A stretch of DNA of 64,000 nt from JAVJSU01 sp040219275 (GCA_040219275.1 JAVJSU010000023.1:124001-188000); one strand, 5' to 3'. Positions 16,861 through 26,052 are shown, counted from the stretch's first letter. A program made the numbers and translations. Notes: a model not told the origin generated them from the sequence alone.

Positions 16861-18009
16861 TTATGACGTATCAGAAGAAGAGGAAGACACTTCAGGCTTA
16901 TCTTGCCACAACGGCAACATCAAACTGAACTTCGCCCCTACATTTTCAGTACTGTTAAACCACATTTTACCGTTCATTGCTTCTACCTCGTGTCGGCACA
17001 GGTGCAAACTTAACCCGTAACCAAATTCACTGATGATTTGCGGTTGGCGTGCACGTTTAAACGCTTCAAATACACGCTCCTGCTCTTTTTCCCGAACGCC
17101 GTACCCCTCGTCCTCTAAATCAATCTGTACTTGAGTGTCTTTGACCTTTTGTACGCTGATTTTGATGGGGGTTGCTTTCATACTGTACATAATAGCATTG
17201 CGTAACATGTCATGCAAGATACGGGTTAGATGCGACGGAGACGCATTTACGAATAGCCCCTCTGGCACGGTGATGGTTAAACGTGAGCGATGATCGGTGG
17301 CTTCTGTTTCAGGATCAACCAGCATTATTTCATCTAGTTCTTCCTCAAAATCTTCCATGAAGTTGCTGAGGTCAATCTTCTTCACACGCGCCTCGACAAT
17401 TTCCTTGATGTGTCCGGTGCGTACTTCTTCAAGCCGTTCCAGCATGGTCATCAAACGTCCAACACGATACATATGAACGGAGATGAGGCGCGTAAACCCG
17501 CCGATTCGTCGGCTGAGGGACTCCACGTCAGAGTCAGGGTCTTGATGTTTAATCGTCTTCTGGATGATGTCAATATGTCCCTGTGTAGAACGGATCGCAT
17601 CGTCCATTTCTGTGCGGAACATTTCTATGGTTTGCGTAACGAATGCCCAATCTGGCTGGTCAAGGGTAATCATGATCCCCGGTTTTTTGCCATCAAGCGG
17701 TAATTTGACCATCCAGCACGGGACATATTCGCCAGAGTGGTAAATATGAAAACGCTGACGTTCGCCAGTGTCAAGAACTTTTGCACGAACCGCCTCTATC
17801 GTATCATCAGGCGATTTTTGCCGTGCATTAAGCAGGGTGGAAAGGGCTTCCCACCCGTTATTCTCAATTGTCTTTAAATCTTTCTTACCGATGAGTTGCT
17901 TTGCCGATTCATTCGATTTGATGAGTTGATTCTCGGAATCGAAGATCAGGATACTATGTCCCAACCCATCGAGAATTTGCTGGATGTCAAGATTAATGTC
18001 CGATGCCAT
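16861..18009 (-). CDS. Sensor histidine kinase-like protein lacking the usual phospho-histidine
   Basis: 382 residues from ATG 18009. N-terminal PAS-like domain (LDGLGHSILIFDSENQLIKSN), a helical dimerisation region, and a C-terminal HATPase_c domain with N box (HDMLRNAIMYS), G1 box (DEGYGV) and G2-like box (EFGYGLSLHLCRHEVEAM). The position where the H box S-H-E-L-R is expected reads RTEMDDAIRS, with no His; GHIDII follows ten residues later. It may bind ATP but not autophosphorylate in the usual way. No membrane segments, so cytoplasmic. ATG 18009 has TAGGA eight bases upstream; a frame extending to 18051 lacks a ribosome site. Confidence 0.8.
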   Translation of the reverse strand: MASDINLDIQQILDGLGHSILIFDSENQLIKSNESAKQLIGKKDLKTIENNGWEALSTLLNARQKSPDDTIEAVRAKVLDTGERQRFHIYHSGEYVPCWMVKLPLDGKKPGIMITLDQPDWAFVTQTIEMFRTEMDDAIRSTQGHIDIIQKTIKHQDPDSDVESLSRRIGGFTRLISVHMYRVGRLMTMLERLEEVRTGHIKEIVEARVKKIDLSNFMEDFEEELDEIMLVDPETEATDHRSRLTITVPEGLFVNASPSHLTRILHDMLRNAIMYSMKATPIKISVQKVKDTQVQIDLEDEGYGVREKEQERVFEAFKRARQPQIISEFGYGLSLHLCRHEVEAMNGKMWFNSTENVGAKFSLMLPLWQDKPEVSSSSSDTS

Positions 18010-18178
18010 AGGATCAGTCCTATCACGCAAAAATAAAGGGGATGATACCATCCATTATGAATAGAAGACCTCTACTTTGCAATTCCTGTGCACCCTCCAC
18101 AGAATATGCTTTAGTATGAGCGGTATCGTGAAGTCCCCTATATTCTAGCGTGTTTTTTGTTTGGTGCGAATAAAATCG

Positions 18179-19705
18179 TTACTTTTCTTGCCGTAAATGA
18201 GGATAAAGTAAAACATCCCTAATCGAGCGTTGATCGGTCAGTAACATTGCAAGTCGATCAATCCCCATACCAAAACCGCCGTTCGGGGGCATTCCATACC
18301 GCATCGCCCGCAGATAATCTTCGTCAAGCGGGGCGGCTTCGTCGTCATCCTCGTTATATAGGCGTTGCATATCGAGAAAGCGTTGTTCCTGATCTCGTGG
18401 ATCGTTCAACTCGGTAAACGCGTTGCCCATTTCCATACCGGCGATGAAGAACTCAAAACGTTCTACATGGAACTCATCATAATCTACCCGTTTGGCAAAT
18501 GGCGAAATATCACGCGGGTAATCGATCAAAAACGTGGGCTGAACCAATTTTGGCTCAACATATTTACTCAACAGATGGTCGACCAATTTGCCCCAGGTTT
18601 GATCTGGCGCGACTTTATCACCGATGTCATGAAGCGCCTGAACGAGTGACTCCGCATCTTGATGTTCCATGTAATCAATGCCGGATTCCTCTTTGATGAT
18701 GTCGCGCAATTTCACACGTCGCCAGGGTGGGGCAAATTCAATTTCCTGACCCTGAAAACTAATTTTCGTGCCACCGGTGACCTGTTCGGATGCATACGCA
18801 ACCATTCGTTCGGTTAAATCCATCACGCCATGATAATCAATATAGGCTTTGTAGAATTCGATCTGCGTGAATTCTGGATTATGTTTCCAGCTAACGCCTT
18901 CGTTGCGAAAGTCCCGCCCGATTTCATAGACCGCGTCGAACCCGCCCACTAACAGGCGTTTTAGATACAATTCAAAGCTGATCCGCAAATATAAATCTTC
19001 GTCGAGTTGATTATGATGGGTGACAAACGGACGCGCCGCCGCACCACCATAAATCGGTTGTAAGACAGGCGTTTCCACTTCAAGGAAGCCTTCATTATCC
19101 AGAAAGTGACGGATCGCACGGATCATTTTTGTGCGTTTGATGAACACATCGCGCACATCACTATTTACCGCAAGATCGGCATAACGCTGACGATAGCGTT
19201 GTTCAACGTCAGAAAATTCGCCATATTCGGTCACGGTGCCGTCATCGTGCGTTACCTGTTTGATGACCGGTAGCGGACTCAGGGTTTTGCTAAGTAAGTT
19301 GAACTCATGCACGCGCACGCTAATTTCGCCCGCACGTGTACGCATCATCGTGCCAGTTGCCTGCACGAAATCGTCCATTTCGACGAGTTTTTCCTTGATG
19401 AGATCGTAGGCAGTTTCACCGAGTTCGTTCACACGGAAGAAAAGCTGAATACGTCCGCTTTCATCTTCAATGTGCATGAACGATACTTTGCCCTTGATGT
19501 TCAAACGCCGGATGCGCCCGCAGACGCTTACTTCAATTCCTTCGGCGGCTTCGGCATCGGTTGCTTCGAGGGTTTCAAATTCGTTGATCGCTTGTTGGTT
19601 GGTGTGTGTGCGGTTTACACGCCGCGGGAAAAGCTCAACACCCAGTTCTTGCAGGCGTTCAGCTTTTTCCACGCGCTCCTGTTCCAGCTTATTGGGTTGC
19701 CACAT
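18179..19705 (-). CDS. lysS: Lysyl-tRNA synthetase (class II)
   Basis: Charges tRNA-Lys; cytoplasmic. N-terminal OB-fold anticodon-binding domain (IEVSVCGRIRRLNIKGKVSFMHIED), then the class II catalytic core with motif 2 (GRDFRNEGVSWKHNPEFTQ) and motif 3 (GMGIDRLAMLLTDQRSIRDV). Length 508 residues from ATG 19705, normal for the family. This start has GGAG about 12 bases upstream; an 18-codon longer version would run across the stem-loop at 19750-19778 and is unlikely. It may be preceded by an attenuator-like stem-loop (see the greA terminator). Confidence 0.97.
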   Translation of the reverse strand: MWQPNKLEQERVEKAERLQELGVELFPRRVNRTHTNQQAINEFETLEATDAEAAEGIEVSVCGRIRRLNIKGKVSFMHIEDESGRIQLFFRVNELGETAYDLIKEKLVEMDDFVQATGTMMRTRAGEISVRVHEFNLLSKTLSPLPVIKQVTHDDGTVTEYGEFSDVEQRYRQRYADLAVNSDVRDVFIKRTKMIRAIRHFLDNEGFLEVETPVLQPIYGGAAARPFVTHHNQLDEDLYLRISFELYLKRLLVGGFDAVYEIGRDFRNEGVSWKHNPEFTQIEFYKAYIDYHGVMDLTERMVAYASEQVTGGTKISFQGQEIEFAPPWRRVKLRDIIKEESGIDYMEHQDAESLVQALHDIGDKVAPDQTWGKLVDHLLSKYVEPKLVQPTFLIDYPRDISPFAKRVDYDEFHVERFEFFIAGMEMGNAFTELNDPRDQEQRFLDMQRLYNEDDDEAAPLDEDYLRAMRYGMPPNGGFGMGIDRLAMLLTDQRSIRDVLLYPHLRQEK

Positions 19706-19737
19706 CGGACGGTCACTCCTACAGGGCTGATTGTGTG

Positions 19738-19778
19738 TATAAATAAATACCACTGCCAATCGTCTGTGACGGCAGTGG
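19738..19778 (-). terminator. Hairpin after greA / before lysS
   Basis: Eight-base stem CCACTGCC / GGCAGTGG with a smaller inner stem, followed on the minus strand by a T/A-rich tract (TATTTATTTATA). It lies beyond the greA stop and only about 45 bases before the lysS start, so it could be the greA terminator or a partial attenuator for lysS. Confidence 0.6.
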
Positions 19779-19903
19779 GGTTTGTCAATGGGTGATTGTT
19801 ATTTCAGGGAAGATCCGCCATATAAAAATTGCGTTCGCTGGCAATTTACGAATCAGGTGTAAGCATATGAAGAAAATCACACACTGCCTTCGGTTGTCAA
19901 TCG

Positions 19904-20377
19904 TTACTCAATTGATTTTATGACGTAAACAAATTCACCGTCGGGGGCTTTTACCTTGACCTTATCGCCAATTTTTGCGCCGACGAGTGCTTTCCCTACT
20001 GGGCTTTCAATAGAAACTTTGCCCTCGCGCGGGTTGGCTTCTGCAGAGCCTACCAGATGATAAACTTCTTCTTCGTCATAGCCTTTTTCAACAACTGTCA
20101 CACGAGCACCGATTGAAACGTGTTCTTTATCACCATTTTCTTCGATGATAAGCGCAGTCCGAACGATGTTTTCAAGACGCGCAACTTCGCCTTCAATAAA
20201 GGCTTGTTCGTTTTTGGCATCCTCATACTCGGCATTTTCGGTCAGCTCGCCGCCTTCTTCTAAAGACAAGCGCAACCGTTCAGCCACCTGTGGACGGCGT
20301 ACCTCAATTAGGACACGCAGACGCTTTTCTAGTGTCTCCAAACCTTCCTGGGTGAGATATTGTGGTTGGTTAACCAT
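19904..20377 (-). CDS. greA: Transcription elongation factor GreA
   Basis: Binds the RNA polymerase secondary channel and stimulates cleavage of backtracked RNA. 157 residues, the usual length. N-terminal coiled coil with YLTQEGLETLEKRL, EGGELTENAEYEDAKNEQAFIEGEVARLE (the acidic tip residues are in the NAEYEDAK stretch), then the C-terminal FKBP-like domain (VSIESPVGKALVGAKIGDKVKVKAP). ATG 20377 is preceded by AAGGAG at nine bases; the in-frame TTG at 20386 directly abuts that site and cannot be the start. An intrinsic terminator stands 27 bases upstream of this start on the same strand. Confidence 0.97.
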   Translation of the reverse strand: MVNQPQYLTQEGLETLEKRLRVLIEVRRPQVAERLRLSLEEGGELTENAEYEDAKNEQAFIEGEVARLENIVRTALIIEENGDKEHVSIGARVTVVEKGYDEEEVYHLVGSAEANPREGKVSIESPVGKALVGAKIGDKVKVKAPDGEFVYVIKSIE

Positions 20378-20403
20378 ACGGTACAACTCCTTCCGTAGGT
20401 AAA

Positions 20404-20433
20404 ATTATAAAAGACACAGCTTGTGGCTGTGTC
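20404..20433 (-). terminator. Intrinsic terminator directly upstream of greA
   Basis: Minus strand: stem GACACAGC / GCTGTGTC, 5-base loop, then TTTTATAATTTT. It ends transcripts coming from the histidine kinase gene or, more interestingly, transcripts that start at the promoter at 20514-20542 and would otherwise read into greA. Confidence 0.75.
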
Positions 20434-20513
20434 ATCGAGAACATACAATAAAATTCTGTTCACAAATGTCCCCAAAATATTCGAGACAAAGGTCAGAATG
20501 TTTAAGTTTCAAG

Positions 20514-20542
20514 AATGTATCATGAAATAGAATTCGTGTAAA
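20514..20542 (-). promoter_or_regulatory. Candidate greA promoter TTTACA-N17-TACATT
   Basis: Minus strand -35 at 20542-20537 and -10 at 20519-20514, 17-base spacer. The predicted start near 20507 gives a leader of about 95 bases up to the terminator at 20404-20433. Confidence 0.4.
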
Positions 20543-20587
20543 GTAGGAATCATGTTAACATTTGATCGGACAAATAGAACGGAAAGA

Positions 20588-21484
20588 TTACATCATTCCT
20601 GCAAGCGTAATCGTGAAACGTGTGCCTTGCTCAGGTGCGGACTGCACATCAACCTGACCCTTCAACAACGCAATTAGTCCATAGGCAATCGGTATGCCCA
20701 ATCCACTCCCTTTGTAGGCACGCACCACATCGTTATCGGATCGGAAGAACAACTCGCCTAAACGGGCGATTTCGTCTTCGGTCATGCCTACGCCATTGTC
20801 TTCAATACTGATGACCAAATTGCCATCATCTGCGTGGGCTTTGACGATAACTTTGCCCGTGTCTGGCGGGGAATAGCGTAAGCCATTTTCGATGAATTTA
20901 ATCATTGCATGGGAAAGATGGTCGCCGTCAATATTTAAGATGGGTAAGCCTTCGGGCGTGTCAAATTCAAGTGTGCGCTTTAAGTCTTCGGCAATTGGCT
21001 CGGCTTTTTTCTCTGCCATCATGGCGATGTTCTTATATAAATCCATTTTGGCTTTTACTTGTAAAATATTTGCCTGAATCTTATTGATATAACTGATGTC
21101 TGCGAGTAATCCTTCCATGCGCCGTGCGTTCGTTCGCACGACCTCTAATAATTGCTTCTGCATGTCGCTCAGGTCGCCACCGCCCATATTCGGGTTGATG
21201 AGCATATCTGAATAGCCGCGAATGCTGGTCATGGGATTGCGTAATTCGTGTATGGCAATCTTTAAAAATTCGGCATTTTCAAGGATGACTGCGCCCGCAT
21301 CTCCACCGGGGACATTTTTGAGGGTTTCGATCTCTTCTTCATGTTCTGTTTCAGCGGTAGCCAGTAACGTCTCAATTTCTTCGATCTGTCGTGGCAGACG
21401 TACCGGGATAATTGCGCCTGTACGGGCATCATTCAGCAACTGTGCAAGTTGTTGTTGCGCTTCTTGAAAGGATTTACTTGCCAT
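20588..21484 (-). CDS. Soluble sensor histidine kinase
   Basis: 298 residues, no membrane segment. An N-terminal helical, acidic region (about residues 1-65) lacks a recognisable sensor domain. HisKA follows with the phospho-accepting His79 in AIHELRNPMTSIRGYSDML, then HATPase_c with N box (HAMIKFIENGLRYSP), G1 (SIEDNGVGM), F box (LGELFFRSDN) and G2 (YKGSGLGIPIAYGLI). All catalytic features are present. Its cognate regulator is not adjacent. Its start overlaps the end of the PIG-L gene by 11 bases, so it is translated from the same operon as the GAF kinase further upstream. Confidence 0.9.
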   Translation of the reverse strand: MASKSFQEAQQQLAQLLNDARTGAIIPVRLPRQIEEIETLLATAETEHEEEIETLKNVPGGDAGAVILENAEFLKIAIHELRNPMTSIRGYSDMLINPNMGGGDLSDMQKQLLEVVRTNARRMEGLLADISYINKIQANILQVKAKMDLYKNIAMMAEKKAEPIAEDLKRTLEFDTPEGLPILNIDGDHLSHAMIKFIENGLRYSPPDTGKVIVKAHADDGNLVISIEDNGVGMTEDEIARLGELFFRSDNDVVRAYKGSGLGIPIAYGLIALLKGQVDVQSAPEQGTRFTITLAGMM

Positions 21485-22268
21485 CGGTGTTTCTCCCCGA
21501 AGTTATTTGCCAGTAGCGTTCACCGAAGTTGCCATCCCCGATGTAAAATGACTGCCGGACATCTTTAATCATTTCTGCCCGCGTCTTCCAGAATGTGCTC
21601 AACTGTGATTGGTGACAGGCGATTGCTTGAATCTTGGCGGTAACATCTTGCTTATTTAGTTCAGCCATCGTTGATGTAAGGTTGAACTCTGCCGGAAAAA
21701 AGTTGAATGCGTTTTCAATCGCTTTCATATCCCGCGTGTATGGATATTCCTCGTAAAAAAACATCTCTATAGTCGGATTACGCCGATAAATTTCTAGCGC
21801 CCAATCACGTATGATCTGATGATCGACATGGTGTCCAACACCCAGCGGCGCATAAATGGCTTCGATATTTAAGAACACATAATTAATCAATGCCGCTTCG
21901 ATAGCGAGTGAACCGGGTAAGCTATCATCAGGATGTACTTCGCCGAAAAGTGATTCTTCGGATGGATACAACGCGACACCATTATGAACACGATACACAC
22001 AATCTCCATATTCTCTATGTTGTGCGCTGGCGTGTAAAATTTTTGCGGCGGCGATATCTTCTTGCCGGCGAATGGCTACCGGGTTTTCACCAGCTTTCCA
22101 ACGCTGGTGCAGATCGCGCACAATGGGTGTATCCGGTAAGGGATCGGGTGGATCACCCGCCATGATCGTCAAAATAGAGACAGACGCGCCCTGCTCGGTA
22201 AGCTGATAGATTGTGCCGCCGCAACTCAAAACAGCATCGTCGAGGTGTGGTGAAAGAAAAAGGTGCAT
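21474..22268 (-). CDS. PIG-L / LmbE-like deacetylase
   Basis: 264 residues. Metal motif HLDDAVLSCGG near the N-terminus (SPHLDDA, a common variant of AHPDDE) and GVGHHVDHQIIRDWA in the middle. Probable zinc-dependent N-deacetylase or related hydrolase of a sugar-linked substrate; the substrate is not predictable. It lies between two histidine kinase genes in a tightly packed minus-strand operon: three bases after the GAF kinase stop, and overlapping the next kinase by 11 bases. This is an unusual place for an enzyme gene and suggests joint expression with the signalling pair. Confidence 0.85.
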   Translation of the reverse strand: MHLFLSPHLDDAVLSCGGTIYQLTEQGASVSILTIMAGDPPDPLPDTPIVRDLHQRWKAGENPVAIRRQEDIAAAKILHASAQHREYGDCVYRVHNGVALYPSEESLFGEVHPDDSLPGSLAIEAALINYVFLNIEAIYAPLGVGHHVDHQIIRDWALEIYRRNPTIEMFFYEEYPYTRDMKAIENAFNFFPAEFNLTSTMAELNKQDVTAKIQAIACHQSQLSTFWKTRAEMIKDVRQSFYIGDGNFGERYWQITSGRNTDGK

Positions 22269-22271
22269 AAC

Positions 22272-24131
22272 TTAGTCGATTTCTTGCTCTGCTATAGCAA
22301 CACTGAACATAAATTTACTTCCTTTGCCGCGTTCACTTTCAACGGTCAATTTGCTTCCCATTTGTTCGACCAATTGCCGCGTGATGGAAAAACCCAAACC
22401 CGTTCCCGGTTGTGATCGTGTATACCGATCTTCTGCACGCCAGAATTTTGTGCCGAGCATTTTAAGCTCATCTTCGGACATGCCGATACCCGTGTCTTCC
22501 ACACTAAAAATTATTCGGTTGGCATCACGTTCAGCATTCAAGCGGATCTTTCCGCCATCGGGCGTATATTTGAAAGCGTTGCTGACGAGATTGTTCAACA
22601 CCTGAAGCAAACGATAATAATCGACTCGCATATCGGGCAAATTATCAGCAATATTTTCGATCAGAGTGTGTCCTCTAGCTTGAATTTCCGGCATCGTGCC
22701 TGATTTAACCGCTTCGATCACCATGTTGACGGGAACGATGGTCTCTTCCATCAAAAAGTGGCCACTCTCAATACGGCTGATGTCCGCAAGATCAGAGACC
22801 AAAATTTCCATGCGTTGCACAGTATCGCGTATCCGGTTGATGTAAAGTTCCTGTTCATCGTCAAGTTCACCATCCATCAACATGAGTTGTGCATAACCTG
22901 AGATGTTGTTCATCGGGGCTTTCAGATCATGGGCGACAATGCCGACAAATTCCGATTTTGCCTTGTCTGCGGCTTGTACCGCACTATACAGATTGGCATT
23001 TTCTATGGTGATGGCGGCACGGGCGGTTACGCGGGCAACAAGGTCTTTTTCTTCATCCGTAAATTCTCTGGCGGGGATACGCTTGAGAATTACGACACCG
23101 ATGATGTCTTGCTCACGGCGAATGGGCATCATCAATACCGTTTGTGGTGAGTCTTGCCCCATGATAACGGTCACTGTTTTTCCAGTGTCTATAATTTCTT
23201 TGACCTGTGGGAAAAACGTATCCAGATATTCTGGACGGAATTCGCTATCGAGCAAGCCGAAATGCTGAACAGCTTCTACGCGTCCGGTATCATTGGCGAT
23301 CAAACCTAGATGTCCACTTGTTGCCCGCGCTAAACGACACGCCCATTCAAGCGTATAGGCAAGAGCTTTGTTCACATCAAGGGTTTCGTTCAGAAGTAGG
23401 TCAATGCGCCGTAACTGTCGCAATTCCTCAATGCGTTGAGCCAATTCTTGATCTGTCGCATCAAACAGCAGGGCGTTATCCAGCGCGATTGCCGCCTGAC
23501 CGGAAAAAGCATCCATCGCGTCTAAATCCTCATCGTGGAATAATCCTGCAAGTGCACGGCTATCGACATAGACCACGCCGATGACTGCGCCACGCGCCCG
23601 CAGGGGAGTCGCCATGATGCTACGGAGGGATTGGGCGACGATGCTGGCTTGCCCTGAAAAACGCGGGTCTTCGGCGGCATTGGTAGTGAGGATCGGCAAG
23701 CCGGTATCCAATACTTGATTGGTGACCGTGCGACTGTATTTGAAGTCTTCATCTGCCAGCGTTTCTTGGTCCAGATTACGTGCCGCCTTCACCGTTAATC
23801 CACCGTCGTCATCGCGGAGCATCAAAAAGCCACGTTCCGCGCCAGTCAGTTGGATAATCGAATCCATCACCTGGTTCAGCACGGTTTGTAGCTCCAATGA
23901 AGAACCCAGCACGCGGCTGACGTTATACAGGGCTTCCAGCCGACCGACACGGTTTTGTTGCTTTTGTTGCATATCAATCCGCTCAAGCAGGTTGATAAGT
24001 TTATCGACCTGTTTGCCCAGAAAGGCGTTGTCAACCCGTTGCGTCTTAACCTGACTACGGAGCAAGTTCAGATTGCTACGCATACTAGCGAGTTCTAATT
24101 CTGTGATGGGTGCTTTTCTTTGATTGTTCAT
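22272..24131 (-). CDS. Sensor histidine kinase with two GAF domains
   Basis: 619 residues, cytoplasmic. A coiled N-terminus (to about residue 65) is followed by GAF 1 (about 70-220; LEALYNVSRVLGSSLELQTVL to GQAAIALDNALLF), GAF 2 (about 240-385; LLLNETLDVNKALAYTLEWA to ARAAITIENANLY), HisKA with VGIVAHDLKAPMNNISGYAQL, and HATPase_c with N box (LQVLNNLVSNAFKYTPDGG), G1 (SVEDTGIGM) and G2 (QPGTGLGFSITRQLVEQ). All kinase motifs are intact. GAF domains bind small molecules or chromophores; no phytochrome-type Cys could be assigned. First of the kinase / PIG-L / kinase string and 21 bases after nth. Confidence 0.93.
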   Translation of the reverse strand: MNNQRKAPITELELASMRSNLNLLRSQVKTQRVDNAFLGKQVDKLINLLERIDMQQKQQNRVGRLEALYNVSRVLGSSLELQTVLNQVMDSIIQLTGAERGFLMLRDDDGGLTVKAARNLDQETLADEDFKYSRTVTNQVLDTGLPILTTNAAEDPRFSGQASIVAQSLRSIMATPLRARGAVIGVVYVDSRALAGLFHDEDLDAMDAFSGQAAIALDNALLFDATDQELAQRIEELRQLRRIDLLLNETLDVNKALAYTLEWACRLARATSGHLGLIANDTGRVEAVQHFGLLDSEFRPEYLDTFFPQVKEIIDTGKTVTVIMGQDSPQTVLMMPIRREQDIIGVVILKRIPAREFTDEEKDLVARVTARAAITIENANLYSAVQAADKAKSEFVGIVAHDLKAPMNNISGYAQLMLMDGELDDEQELYINRIRDTVQRMEILVSDLADISRIESGHFLMEETIVPVNMVIEAVKSGTMPEIQARGHTLIENIADNLPDMRVDYYRLLQVLNNLVSNAFKYTPDGGKIRLNAERDANRIIFSVEDTGIGMSEDELKMLGTKFWRAEDRYTRSQPGTGLGFSITRQLVEQMGSKLTVESERGKGSKFMFSVAIAEQEID

Positions 24132-24152
24132 AGCTTCCGTATACTCGCCGAT

Positions 24153-24866
24153 TTAAGTATTAGGCTTCACGACTTCGTTATAATAGTCACAATGGGCTGT
24201 CAGCGGACAGCGTTCACAGTGTGGGGTGCGCGCATTACACGTATCCCGCCCGTGGCGTATCAAGTAAATGTGAAATGAATAATGATCTTCCGGCGGAACA
24301 ATCGCCTCCATGACTGGATGTGCACGATCTGCGCTGATTTTCTCCGGCAAGAATCCGATCCGCTTACCCACCCGATGCACATGCGTATCAACAGGGAAGG
24401 CGGGCAAATTGAAACCGAAACATAACACAATCGCGGCAGTTTTCGGACCTACACCGTCCAGATCAGTCAGCCATTTCTTAGCATCGTCCAGCGCCATCTC
24501 TGCCAGAAAGTCAATATTGTATGCGCCGCGCTCCTCTTTGATGTGCCTGAGCACACCCTGAATACGCGGTCCTTTCTGGTTGGCAAGCCCTGCCGAGCGA
24601 ATCGTGTCAATCACTTCATCTTCCGGCGCATCGGCGATGTCCTGCCATGTGTCATAACGTGCTTGTAACGCATCAAATGCCATATCCCGATTGCGGTCAT
24701 TGGTATTCTGGCTGAGGATACAACTCACCAACTCCTCCATCGGTGATTGCCCTTTGCGCCATTCCAGATCCCCGTAAACTTCCCGCAAAATCTGTGCGAC
24801 GGGTTCATATTTTGCCCGCCGCCGTTCAAAATTGTCTATTTGTTCACTGATGTTTTTGTTTACCAT
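24153..24866 (-). CDS. nth: Endonuclease III (DNA glycosylase/AP lyase)
   Basis: Base-excision repair enzyme that removes oxidised pyrimidines and nicks abasic sites. 237 residues. Helix-hairpin-helix LTDLDGVGPKTAAIVLCFGF with the catalytic Lys, the catalytic Asp in FPVDTHVHRVGKRIG, and the 4Fe-4S cluster ligands Cys-x6-Cys-x2-Cys-x5-Cys (CNARTPHCERCPLTAHC). The start at 24866 has no clear Shine-Dalgarno site. It is followed closely by the GAF kinase gene. Confidence 0.94.
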   Translation of the reverse strand: MVNKNISEQIDNFERRRAKYEPVAQILREVYGDLEWRKGQSPMEELVSCILSQNTNDRNRDMAFDALQARYDTWQDIADAPEDEVIDTIRSAGLANQKGPRIQGVLRHIKEERGAYNIDFLAEMALDDAKKWLTDLDGVGPKTAAIVLCFGFNLPAFPVDTHVHRVGKRIGFLPEKISADRAHPVMEAIVPPEDHYSFHIYLIRHGRDTCNARTPHCERCPLTAHCDYYNEVVKPNT

Positions 24867-24912
24867 AGTTAGATTGTAAGCGCGGTAAGGAATGGTGACA
24901 AGCGATTCGTCA

Positions 24913-26052
24913 TTAAGAGCGTCGCAATGTGCCTAGAAATGCCGCTTCTGCGATACGTTCTAAACGTCCATCACTTAATTCGATCTTCCATGTGCCCGCT
25001 TGATTTGGGCTGGTGAAGATGATGGCGGTGTTGTCCTCCGTCCATGCTACCGGACGAACGACGGTGGTGATCGGCTGAGTGAGTGCGGTCTGGGTCATGG
25101 TAGTCAGGTCAACCAGCGCGAATATCGTTCTGGTGGATTGCTGTGATGTGCCGAAGTTATTGATCTGGAGCAATCCATAAACGGCATAGCGCCCATCGTT
25201 AGAGATCAGCATATCGCCCGCTTGAATGTAATTCGTCAGGTTGAGCGCATCAATTTCGTGGCTGACATCACCGTCCAGATCATACACATACACGTCGAAG
25301 CGGTCTCCGGTACTGGCAAGGGCGAGCCGGACGAAAAAGCCTTCAGCGACATCTGCGCCACAAATACACACCTGCGACTCTTCGTTAGGGAGGGTTTCGG
25401 TTTCACCTGTTTCAAGATCAAGCGCGAAGATGCGGATATATTGAGCTAATGGAATTAGATTGTCTAGCCCATCAAGGTGGGTATCCATATAAAGCTGTGA
25501 CCCATCGCGGCTAAAGGCAAGCGGTAGGGCAAATGATCCGTCGCTTGTTGGACCATCCTCATACACAAGGCGATTGTTCCTGCCGTCCAGATCAGCCACA
25601 CTGGTCACTGTGGACAATCTGCCCGCGCCATCATCATCGGTGATTGTCCATGCGATGCGTTCGCCGTCTTTAGAGACGACCCAATCAATCCGGCGGGTTT
25701 CTAAATTGGGCTGAACAAAGGGGTGTTCGATTAACGTGCCATCTGCGGAGGCAAGCATGACACGGCGACGCGCTTGATCGTAAAAGAGCACGGCGTTCGA
25801 CAACACGGTGTAGCGTTCGCCATAGACTTCAATGCGGGTATCCTCACCACTCAAATTATCCACGAAGATCAATTCATCAATGCCCGTAGAATCCACCGCC
25901 CGACGTAAAAAAACCGATGTCGGATGATTGCGGATATCATCATCTTCGGGCATATCGTCTTCCTGTGCCAGAAGGGGGGAAGCGATTAGTAGCAATAATA
26001 CGCCGATCAAGCCCAAGAACCATTGATTTGTATGTCTGTTTTTCAATTTCAT
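24913..26052 (-). CDS. Secreted beta-propeller-like protein
   Basis: 379 residues with an N-terminal signal peptide or anchor (WFLGLIGVLLLLIASPLLAQ) followed by an acidic stretch (EDDMPEDDD) and a series of TolB/PD40-like blades (e.g. ISKDGERIAWTITDDD, LAFSRDGSQLYMDTHL, LISNDGRYAVYGLLQ, AWTEDNTAIIFTSP). These form a beta-propeller outside the membrane; ligand unknown. Its start overlaps the stop of the sirtuin gene (ATGA, 26049-26052), so the two are translationally coupled, although a functional link is not evident. Confidence 0.75.
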   Translation of the reverse strand: MKLKNRHTNQWFLGLIGVLLLLIASPLLAQEDDMPEDDDIRNHPTSVFLRRAVDSTGIDELIFVDNLSGEDTRIEVYGERYTVLSNAVLFYDQARRRVMLASADGTLIEHPFVQPNLETRRIDWVVSKDGERIAWTITDDDGAGRLSTVTSVADLDGRNNRLVYEDGPTSDGSFALPLAFSRDGSQLYMDTHLDGLDNLIPLAQYIRIFALDLETGETETLPNEESQVCICGADVAEGFFVRLALASTGDRFDVYVYDLDGDVSHEIDALNLTNYIQAGDMLISNDGRYAVYGLLQINNFGTSQQSTRTIFALVDLTTMTQTALTQPITTVVRPVAWTEDNTAIIFTSPNQAGTWKIELSDGRLERIAEAAFLGTLRRS

